NCBI GenBank assembly: GCA_020025395.1
Contig: JAHHSE010000030.1
Span: 1 to 13,213, forward strand
Direction: 5' to 3'
Source of the DNA: Oscillospiraceae bacterium
GTDB lineage: Bacteria; Bacillota; Clostridia; Oscillospirales; Oscillospiraceae
Length of the DNA stretch: 13,213 nucleotides
Part shown: positions 1-5,201 of the stretch, piece by piece
How the letters are laid out: every line of letters begins with the position of its first letter
Position numbering within the stretch: the first letter of the stretch is position 1
The notes under the pieces: generated by a model
Told to the model about the DNA's origin: nothing
Seen by the model: only the letters and a program-made list of their open reading frames with translations
The model's database searches: none
Position numbers and translations under genes: made by a program

Positions 1-6
1 CTTTTG

Positions 7-12
7 TATAAT
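7..12 (+). promoter_or_regulatory. -10 box of the EF-G-like gene
   Basis: A perfect TATAAT lies at 7-12, placing a transcription start near base 19 and a leader of about 56 bases before the ATG at 75. The matching -35 box would fall outside the window, so the promoter is only half visible. A 5-bp inverted repeat (22-26 with 32-36) followed by five T (38-42) lies at the start of the predicted leader. It could be a 5'-end stabilising stem or the weak terminator of an upstream gene. Confidence 0.55.
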
Positions 13-74
13 GAATACAGACACCACCCAATGGTGATTTTTCTTCCAAGCCACAAAAAGGAGAGAAAACGACT

Positions 75-2147
75 ATGAGCTATTCGGCACAAAACATCCG
101 AAACATCTGTCTGCTCGGCCACGGCGGAAACGGAAAAACTTCCCTGGCCGAATCCATGCTGTACTTTACTGGCGCCACCGTGCGTCTGGGAAAGATTGCT
201 GACGGTTCCACCGTTTGTGACTACGACCCGGAAGAGATCCGCCGCCAGTTTTCCATCTCCACCGCTGTTGCCCCAGTGGAATATAAAGGCTGCAAGATCA
301 ATATTCTGGACACGCCGGGCTATTTTGACTTTACAGGCGAGGTCCGGGAAGCCCTCCGGGTGGCCGACGCCGCCATCATTGTCTGCTCCGCCAAGGGCGG
401 CCTGAGCGTGGGGGCTGAAAAGGCTTGGAAATACTGCCAGGATCATAAGCTCCCCCGTATCCTCTATATCTCCAAGACCGATGAGGACAACGCCGACTAC
501 AACGCCGCCTTCGCCTCCCTGCGGGAGCGTTTCGGCAAAAACATCGCCCCTCTGGTGGCCCCCATCTGGGATGAGGATAAACGGGTGACCGGCATCATCG
601 ATGTGCTGAACAAGCGTACTTACGAGATCCACGGAGGCAAGCGGGTGGAAACCGTTATCCCCGAAAATAAGCTGGATGTGGTCGCGGAGCTGTATGACGC
701 CCTGAAGGAGTCCGTAGCCGAGACCAGCGAGGACTTTATGAACAAGTTCTTTGAGGGGGAGGACTTCTCCTACGCGGAGATGATTCAGGGCCTGAAGGCG
801 GGTGTCAAGGACCTCTCCCTGTTCCCGGTGGTCTGCGGCTCCGCCGCCACCGGCCTGGGTACCCAGATGCTCCTGGACACCATCATTGAGCTTCTCCCCA
901 ACCCTCTGGAGGGCCTGCCTGAGATGGATGAGAGTGACAGCGGCGAGATCGAGGAGTTCGTTCTGGCCCCCTCCGCCCTCCCCTGTGCCTTCGTCTGGAA
1001 GACGGTCTCTGACCAGTATGGCAAATACTCCTTTGTCAAGGTCATGTCCGGCTCTCTCACCCCCGACACCATCATGGTGGATGCCAACACCGGCACCACG
1101 GAAAAGCTGGGCCGACTCTATATCATGCGGGGCAAGAAGGCGGAGGAGGTCAAGGAGCTTGGCTGCGGCGACATCGGCGCCATCGGCAAGATGGAGAAGG
1201 TCAAGACGGGAGACACCCTCTGTGACACCCGCAAGGTGGTAAAGCTCTCTCCCATTGAGCTGCCCGAACCCAACTTCTCCAAGGCCATCTCCCCCAAGAC
1301 CAAGGGGCAGGAGGATAAGATCGCCGCCGGGCTTACCCGTCTGGGCGAGGAGGACCTCACCTTCACCGTGGAAAATCGGGCGGAGACCCATCAGATGGTC
1401 CTGACCGGCACCGGAGATATGCAGATTGATGTGATTGTTTCCCGTTTGAAAAGCCGCTTCGGCGTGGAGACCGAGCTGGACACCCCCAGGGTCCCCTATC
1501 GGGAGAAGATCCGCAAAAAAGTGAAGGTCCAGGGCCGTCACAAGAAGCAGTCCGGCGGCCATGGCCAGTTCGGCGATGTGTGGATCGAATTCGAGCCCGG
1601 TGAGAAGGAGGAGCTGGAGTTCTGCGAAAATGTCTTTGGCGGCTCCGTGCCCAAGAACTACTTCCCCGCCGTGGAAAAGGGTCTTCGGGAGGCCTGCCAG
1701 CATGGGGTTTTGGCAGGATATCCCATGGTCTTCCTGAAAGCCACCCTGGTGGATGGCTCCTACCATCCCGTGGACTCCTCCGAAATGGCTTTCAAGACTG
1801 CGGCCCAGCTGGCCTACAAGGCCGGTCTCCCGGAGGCCAGCCCCACCCTGCTGGAGCCCATCGGCGCCTTGCAGGTCACCATTCCCGACAGTTACATGGG
1901 CGATGTCATCGGGGACCTTAACAAGCGCCGCGGCCGTGTGATGGGCATGAACCCGGACAATGACGGCAATCAGGTGGTAGAGGCCGAGGTTCCCATGGCG
2001 GAGATGTCCTCTTACGCCATTGATCTCCGCTCCATCACCCAGTCCAGAGGCTCCTTCACCTTCCGCTTTGTCCGCTATGAGGACGCACCTCCCGCCGTTC
2101 AGGAAAAGGCCGTGGCAGAGGCCAAGCTGCTGAACGAGGAGGGCTGA
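75..2147 (+). CDS. EF-G-like translational GTPase (FusA2-type paralogue)
   Basis: A 690-residue translation GTPase of the elongation factor G family, cytosolic and expected to act on the ribosome. The G domain has a P-loop at residues 15-23 (GHGGNGKTS), DTPG at 79-82, an unusual G4 motif SKTD at 133-136 where NKxD is normal, and GSA near 255-257. The beta-barrel domain II (about 305-390) and domains III-V follow; domain IV carries GGHGQFGDV and domain V carries RGRVMGM. The length matches EF-G. The ATG at 75 is well placed behind AAAGGAGAG (57-65). The N-terminal style (IRNICLLGHGGNGKT, DYDPEEI) resembles the secondary EF-G of Clostridia rather than canonical FusA, which usually sits beside rpsG and tuf. 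It appears to be a single-gene transcript ending at the terminator at 2224-2261. Translocation, recycling or ribosome protection are all possible roles; none is shown here. Confidence 0.9.
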   Translation: MSYSAQNIRNICLLGHGGNGKTSLAESMLYFTGATVRLGKIADGSTVCDYDPEEIRRQFSISTAVAPVEYKGCKINILDTPGYFDFTGEVREALRVADAAIIVCSAKGGLSVGAEKAWKYCQDHKLPRILYISKTDEDNADYNAAFASLRERFGKNIAPLVAPIWDEDKRVTGIIDVLNKRTYEIHGGKRVETVIPENKLDVVAELYDALKESVAETSEDFMNKFFEGEDFSYAEMIQGLKAGVKDLSLFPVVCGSAATGLGTQMLLDTIIELLPNPLEGLPEMDESDSGEIEEFVLAPSALPCAFVWKTVSDQYGKYSFVKVMSGSLTPDTIMVDANTGTTEKLGRLYIMRGKKAEEVKELGCGDIGAIGKMEKVKTGDTLCDTRKVVKLSPIELPEPNFSKAISPKTKGQEDKIAAGLTRLGEEDLTFTVENRAETHQMVLTGTGDMQIDVIVSRLKSRFGVETELDTPRVPYREKIRKKVKVQGRHKKQSGGHGQFGDVWIEFEPGEKEELEFCENVFGGSVPKNYFPAVEKGLREACQHGVLAGYPMVFLKATLVDGSYHPVDSSEMAFKTAAQLAYKAGLPEASPTLLEPIGALQVTIPDSYMGDVIGDLNKRRGRVMGMNPDNDGNQVVEAEVPMAEMSSYAIDLRSITQSRGSFTFRFVRYEDAPPAVQEKAVAEAKLLNEEG

Positions 2148-2223
2148 GCCCTCCCCGAATAAAACCCATCCAGCCCCACAAGGCAGTGATTCCCCTTTTC
2201 CGCTGCCGGACACCCTCTGTTGA

Positions 2224-2261
2224 AAAAAGCCCGTCTTACACAATGGTAAGACGGGCTTTTT
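2224..2261. terminator. Bidirectional terminator between convergent genes
   Basis: A perfect 16-bp inverted repeat (2224-2239 with 2246-2261) has a 6-base loop, five A on the left arm and five T on the right. It therefore works as an intrinsic terminator for the plus-strand EF-G-like gene. Read on the other strand, it terminates the lipoprotein gene, whose stop codon (2263-2265) almost touches it. The 76 bases between the EF-G stop and this hairpin show nothing else. Confidence 0.92.
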
Positions 2262-2262
2262 C

Positions 2263-2646
2263 TTATCTGCCCGTGGGGAAGGCCTGGATCTTCCAGCCCC
2301 CCTCCTCCCGAAGCAGCTCCACATAAAAGGAAGTCTCGGTCTCGGGATACAGCACCGAGGTCATGGTGGTCTCCATCTCTACCGTGACGGGAAGGCCCAC
2401 CAGGGTGTCGTCCCAAAGCTCCTCCTCCCCCAGCTCCACCAGCCTGGCCCAGACCATCCCATCCACATCCCCCGCATGGAAATAGGTCTCCACACAGTCC
2501 TTGGTGCAGTAGGTCTTCATGGTCTCATAGTCAGCCTCCTCAAAGGCTGTGAAGAAGGCCTGGGTCACCTGAGCCGGCCCCTCCACCTTCTGGCAGGCGG
2601 TCAGAAGCATCAGCAGGCACCCTCCCAAAAAAATCTCTTTTCTCAT
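2263..2646 (-). CDS. Small secreted lipoprotein, NTF2-like fold suspected
   Basis: A 127-residue protein with a lipoprotein signal peptide: a short charged N-terminus (MRKE), a hydrophobic stretch, and the lipobox LTAC at residues 15-18 with the acylated cysteine at 18. The mature part is about 110 residues. Its opening (a helix like QAFFTAFEEADYETM, then strands ending EGGWKIQAF) resembles small NTF2-like or DUF4878-type lipoproteins, which is a judgement by eye. It should be anchored on the outer face of the membrane. AGGAGG precedes the ATG at 2644-2646. It lies 61 bases downstream of the AIM24-family gene and has no obvious promoter of its own, so the two are probably cotranscribed. No substrate or partner can be read from the sequence. 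Confidence 0.8.
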   Translation of the reverse strand: MRKEIFLGGCLLMLLTACQKVEGPAQVTQAFFTAFEEADYETMKTYCTKDCVETYFHAGDVDGMVWARLVELGEEELWDDTLVGLPVTVEMETTMTSVLYPETETSFYVELLREEGGWKIQAFPTGR

Positions 2647-2688
2647 CGCTGTCCCTCCTCTCCCAATTCCTCTTTGTATTTTTCAGAC

Positions 2689-2708
2689 AGAATATTTCTA
2701 AATATTCT
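2689..2708. repeat. 20-base AT-rich palindrome in the AIM24-lipoprotein gap
   Basis: A perfect 9-bp inverted repeat (2689-2697 with 2700-2708) has a 2-base centre and overlaps the first base position of the AIM24-family stop codon (2708-2710). It could be a weak RNA hairpin that adjusts expression of the downstream lipoprotein gene, or a protein binding site. It has no run of T on the coding strand after it, so it is not a convincing terminator. Confidence 0.4.
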
Positions 2709-3385
2709 TAGCCGTTGCCCGTGGGAATAAAGGGCCGGATGGCCATGGCCACATTGATCACAGGCATGGTCTGGAGCCACACCTTCCCAGGTCCGGTGAG
2801 CAGAGTGTTGAAAACACCCTCCCCCCCGAAGAACATATTCTTCAGTCCGGGGACCTGCTGGATATCGATGGAGATCGTTGGCTCAAAGCCCGCCACATTG
2901 CCGGTGTCCACCACCAGCTTCTCCCCCGGAGCCAGCACCCGCTCTACCAGCTCCCCGTCAATCTCCACAAAGGCGGTGCCCTGTCCGGAGAGCCGCTGCA
3001 TGATAAAGCCCTCGCCCCCGAAGAAGCCGGCCCCCAGACGCTTGTTCAAATGGATGGTCAGCTCCACCCCGGACTGACAGGCCAGAAACGCCTTTTTCTG
3101 CAAAATCATCTCTCGACCCGGACCGATTTCCAGGGGAACGATCTTTCCGGGGAAACTGGACCCGAAGGCGATGGTCCCATCCCCCTTGGCGGTATAGATA
3201 TTTTGGAACAGATTCTCCCCGGAAAAAGCACGGGAGAACATCTTTCCCAAGCCGCCTCCGGTGGTCTCCATCTGGATGTTGGGACTCATCCAGACCATGG
3301 ACCCGCTCTCCGTAATCATCTTCTCCCCGCTGTTCAGCTGGCACTCCACCACGGGAAAGGCCCCGCCCATCATTTCATATCGCAT
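2708..3385 (-). CDS. AIM24 / TIGR00266 family protein
   Basis: A 225-residue, glycine-rich, beta-strand-rich protein of the AIM24 family (TIGR00266). Family features visible here are an early ITESGSMVWM stretch (about 24-33), a central FGSSFPGKIVPLEI block, and repeated GGEG turns (FFGGEGFIMQRLSG, then FFGGEGVFNTLLTGPG). No signal peptide or membrane segment is seen, so it is probably cytosolic or peripherally bound. The family is widespread in bacteria and has a distant mitochondrial relative, but its biochemical role in bacteria is not settled. GAGAGGAG lies seven bases before the ATG at 3383-3385. A near-consensus promoter sits just upstream (3416-3444), and a lipoprotein gene follows. The length is normal for the family. 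Confidence 0.85.
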   Translation of the reverse strand: MRYEMMGGAFPVVECQLNSGEKMITESGSMVWMSPNIQMETTGGGLGKMFSRAFSGENLFQNIYTAKGDGTIAFGSSFPGKIVPLEIGPGREMILQKKAFLACQSGVELTIHLNKRLGAGFFGGEGFIMQRLSGQGTAFVEIDGELVERVLAPGEKLVVDTGNVAGFEPTISIDIQQVPGLKNMFFGGEGVFNTLLTGPGKVWLQTMPVINVAMAIRPFIPTGNG

Positions 3386-3415
3386 AGCTTTGCTCCTCTC
3401 TATTTGGATGCCTTC

Positions 3416-3444
3416 ATCATAGTCAGAAATCTATCCGCTGTCAA
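3416..3444 (-). promoter_or_regulatory. Sigma-A promoter of the AIM24-lipoprotein unit
   Basis: On the minus strand a perfect TTGACA (3439-3444) is followed after exactly 17 bases by TATGAT (3416-3421), one mismatch from the consensus. The start of transcription would be near 3409, giving a leader of about 24 bases that contains GAGAGGAG. A small stem (3443-3448 with 3453-3458, loop ATCT) lies directly upstream and overlaps the -35 box. Confidence 0.85.
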
Positions 3445-3876
3445 GGGGATCTCCCCTTCTTAAAGGGAGAAAAAATGGACCCAATCTCCGAAAAACGGTA
3501 AAACCGACCTCCTTTTCCGGGTCTCATCCCAGAGGTAAAACGGTTTCTCACGGACAGAAGAAGATGTCGGACCGGGGTACGGAACCGGCCCGGAACGCCC
3601 GTTCCCCCCAAAAAAAGATTTAAATTTTTTAGGGATTTGCAGCCTGTTTTTATCAGCTTTTTCCACAACAATCGACTTATTTTGTCAACGAATGGGAAAA
3701 GTTTCCGCTTTACATGAAAACGCAGGTTTATTTCCTGGAAATACCGGGGAAATAGTTAAAAAACAGACAAACAACATCGTGTAAAAATTCGGTTTTCCCC
3801 CGGGATAACACCTATTTTTCGGATGCTTTGGATTCACAAATTTTATAGATTTCAAAAAAAATTCACAATTTAACAC
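3445..3876. other. Non-coding stretch: GC-rich stems, then an AT-rich segment
   Basis: No protein gene is supported in these 432 bases. Open frames on the minus strand (for example 3460-3666) lack ribosome binding sites and look like chance. The left part (3480-3600) is GC-rich with stems: 3501-3511 pairs with 3532-3546 around a 4-base bulge, and 3580-3595 contains GGAAC/GTTCC. From about 3610 the sequence turns AT-rich. It includes a near-palindrome centred on ATTTAAAT (3618-3625), a 15-base palindrome TATTTCC-T-GGAAATA (3729-3743), and two direct copies of ATTCACAA (3832-3839 and 3861-3868) just upstream of the plus-strand promoter. The latter elements could be regulator binding sites for that promoter. 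Confidence 0.45.
3491..3546 (-). terminator. Possible minus-strand terminator
   Basis: Read on the minus strand, a composite stem (3541-3546 with 3501-3506, and 3532-3536 with 3507-3511) is followed five bases later by five T (3491-3495). A smaller alternative stem (3503-3506 with 3496-3499) directly precedes the same T run. It would stop any minus-strand transcript before it reaches the AIM24 promoter. No clear promoter for such a transcript was found; a TTGACA at 3683-3688 lacks a good -10 box. Confidence 0.3.
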
Positions 3877-3905
3877 TTGACTCTTTTTCGATCCTATCGT
3901 ATCAT
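3877..3905 (+). promoter_or_regulatory. Sigma-A promoter of the structured RNA
   Basis: TTGACT (3877-3882) and TATCAT (3900-3905) are separated by exactly 17 bases, one mismatch each from the consensus. The predicted start is 3911-3912, exactly where one arm of a long closing stem begins (3912). AT-rich sequence and two direct ATTCACAA copies lie directly upstream, the nearer one ending 8 bases before the -35 box. No open frame with a ribosome binding site follows, which argues for a non-coding product. Confidence 0.75.
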
Positions 3906-3911
3906 GTGACA

Positions 3912-4064
3912 AAGGTGATGCAGTGCCGATGGGGAACTCCCCGTTTGCAGACCTCTGGGAAACGGCCTACATAGGCGGTGGTGGGATCGGATCCGATTCC
4001 TCTCCCCAGTCTCCCAAGTCTGTTCTCCTCCACACTTCCATGGAGGATACGCTGTTTTCACCTT
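3912..4064 (+). other. Closed 5' domain of the structured RNA
   Basis: AAGGUGA (3912-3918) pairs with UCACCUU (4058-4064), and CAGUG (3921-3925) pairs with CGCUG (4050-4054) including one U-G pair, giving a 12-bp closing helix. Inside lie stems at 3931-3942 (GGGG/CCCC, loop AACU), 3943-3963 (GUUU/AAAC with CAG/CUG inside), 3966-3976 (CCU/AGG, extendable by G3965), 3983-4000 (GGGAUCG/CGAUUCC, loop GAUC, one G-U pair) and 4026-4047 (UCCUCCA/UGGAGGA, 8-base loop). This is a multi-branched fold rather than the single long rod of 6S RNA. Confidence 0.45.
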
Positions 4065-4441
4065 GCGAGAGTCCTCTTTCCTTCGTCTGCATTTTGTGGG
4101 CGGGAAGATCACTCTCCTTTCCACTGGATCCTTCGGGTCCCCCCCGAAGGTCCCGGCGGTCCCATCGGCCCCGCCTTATCGCCTCCCATCGATTGGCGGG
4201 ACCGAGAAACGGCATTCTGCCCGGTCTCACGGAGGTCGCTCCTCCGGGGACTCGTTGGCTTTGACCCACGGGATGTATGGCTCCCTCATGATGATCCCCT
4301 TTTGGACTTTTTCGATAACCGCCTGGGTCCGGTTCCCCACCGTTCTCAGGTCCCGGAGCCATTCGATCTCGGGCAGGATGCCCTTTCTCCCCATCCCAAA
4401 GCCGGTCCCGGCTCTGCCGACTCACCGCTTTTTCATCGTCC

Positions 4442-4475
4442 GAGAGAAGAGAAGGAGGCCTCTTCCCTCTTTTTT
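4442..4475 (+). terminator. Proximal terminator of the structured RNA
   Basis: GAAGAG (4446-4451) pairs with CTCTTC (4460-4465), extended past one A-C mismatch by GAG/CTC (4442-4444 with 4467-4469), then six T (4470-4475). The mismatch makes it weaker than the second terminator, so some read-through is plausible. Confidence 0.55.
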
Positions 4476-4549
4476 GATGTGTGGACCACATATCTCCCGT
4501 TCCCAACTCCCCCGATCCTCTTGGAGCGGAAGCCTCCCGATATCCGAAA

Positions 4550-4597
4550 AGAAGACCTTCCCCGGCCTGTGAACCGGGAGACGGTCTTCTCTTTTTT
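4550..4597 (+). terminator. Distal terminator of the structured RNA
   Basis: An 8-bp stem AGAAGACC/GGTCTTCT (4550-4557 with 4583-4590) encloses CCCGG/CCGGG (4561-4565 with 4574-4578). It is followed by one C and then six T (4592-4597). Four A on the left flank (4546-4549) would give only a short U tract on the other strand, so the main direction is plus. Confidence 0.8.
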
Positions 4598-4633
4598 GTC
4601 CTCTGGTTAAACCGCTTTTCTTTTCTATTTCTC

Positions 4634-4672
4634 AAAAAGGCTCCAGCGCTCGTTTAGAGCGTTTCTGCGCCT
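4634..4672 (-). terminator. Minus-strand terminator facing the structured RNA
   Basis: On the minus strand, GCGCAG-type arms form a bulged stem: GCCT/AGGC (4669-4672 with 4638-4641), CTG/CAG (4665-4667 with 4644-4646) and GAGCG/CGCTC (4657-4661 with 4647-4651) with a 5-base loop. It is followed by five T on the minus strand (4634-4638). It ends transcripts coming from the DUF1576 side and lies 37 bases from the distal plus-strand terminator, so two transcription units converge here. Confidence 0.7.
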
Positions 4673-5201
4673 CAATTCCCCTATCCTCCATAGCAAGATA
4701 TCTATGGTTCAAAAAACCCCTCCTGCGTCATTTTTTGCTGTTTGACGGGTCTGCTTTTCCGCGGGGGGATCCTCCCCCCGTCCCGTTTCTCTCCCGCGGT
4801 ACGGCCGTTCCTATCCCTTCCCAGCATATCCGGTATGAACAGCACTTCCAATCCACCGACTCGGAGCGGAGCTGTCTCCGCCTGTCGAAAAAGTCCGTGG
4901 CTGTTCCAACAGCCTGAAAATGCCGAGACTCTCCCGGTTTCAAAAAACGGGAAAGTCTGCGCTTCGTTCACCCACACCCTTTGAATCCCAAGGGCTGTTG
5001 GGCCTTCGGTTCCATTTGAGACGGGTACTGCCCCCGCACGGTTTCCGGGAATCTCCGTTGACCCGGCCATTCGTCCGACAGAAAGAAACGAGATTGGTAT
5101 CCCATAACGCAAAAAGGACTTCCCACCCGCAATCTGCGGACGGAAAGCCCCATCGGTCCTCCCGGACCGCATTTCCAGCTTGACTGACTTTTGTTCTCTT
5201 C
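4634..5201 (-). ncRNA. Candidate structured RNA or structured 3' UTR after DUF1576
   Basis: These 568 bases between the DUF1576 stop and the terminator hold no convincing gene but many stems. They are 5154-5169 (6 bp, loop GGGA on the minus strand), 5116-5150 (9 bp plus 5 bp), 4987-5002 (5 bp), 4927-4957 (10 bp), 4899-4914 (6 bp, loop TGGA), 4866-4881 (6 bp), 4763-4779 (7 bp) and 4688-4707 (6 bp). The 5116-5150 stem has two G-U pairs and the 4927-4957 stem has one; on the plus strand these become C-A mismatches, so the minus strand is favoured. No clear promoter was found near 5201, so it may be the 3' part of the DUF1576 mRNA, possibly processed. An open frame at 4702-5172 has no ribosome binding site and runs through the stems, so I do not call it. 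Confidence 0.35.

Larger units (their letters stand above)
3912..4597 (+). ncRNA. Candidate large structured non-coding RNA
   Basis: The stretch starts at a sigma-A promoter and ends at one of two terminators (4442-4475 or 4550-4597), so the transcript would be about 564 or 686 bases. It is dense in stems: a closed 5' domain (3912-4064), then CCUUCGGG/CCCGAAGG (4130-4137 with 4143-4150), a candidate three-way junction closed by 4149-4154 and 4198-4203 with GGCGG/CCGCC inside, CGGAGG/CCTCCG (4230-4235 with 4241-4246), GGGCA/TGCCC (4371-4375 with 4379-4383) and AGCCG/CGGCT (4400-4404 with 4409-4413). G-U pairs in the 5' domain would be C-A mismatches on the other strand, favouring the plus strand. 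Open frames run through it in several frames, one even through the terminator, and read as low-complexity text without ribosome binding sites. I saw no hallmark of RNase P RNA, tmRNA or SRP RNA. A large ornate RNA of unknown family is the best reading. Confidence 0.45.

Noticed and set aside
3655..3672. DnaA-box-like TTTTCCACA in AT-rich DNA, suggesting an origin
   Set aside because: Only one imperfect box is present, with no cluster and no dnaA or dnaN nearby; the setting is a nusA-infB operon region.
3912..4064. 6S RNA, RNase P RNA, tmRNA or SRP RNA
   Set aside because: The fold is multi-branched rather than a rod with a central bubble (6S). The conserved GAGGAAAGTCC block of RNase P, a tRNA-like end with GGTTCGAATCC (tmRNA) and the GGAAGGAAGCAGC-type SRP tip are all absent.
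4227..4394. 55-codon minus-strand frame with a protein-like middle (WLRDLRTVGNRTQAVIEKV)
   Set aside because: Its third codon positions are mostly G or C and the peptide looks plausible, but it has no ribosome binding site before the ATG at 4392-4394, no promoter, and lies opposite the stems of the plus-strand RNA. A protein search with this peptide would settle it.
3967..4635. Long minus-strand open frame (222 codons) and overlapping plus-strand frames at 3978-4610 and 4063-4572
   Set aside because: The translations are low-complexity R, P, G and S text without recognisable domains or ribosome binding sites, and they run through the terminator hairpins. Several frames are open at once, as expected of stop-poor GC-rich sequence.
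4702..5172. 156-codon minus-strand frame downstream of DUF1576
   Set aside because: There is no ribosome binding site at its ATG, it passes through all the stems, and other frames on both strands are equally open. It looks like chance coding text over a structured RNA.
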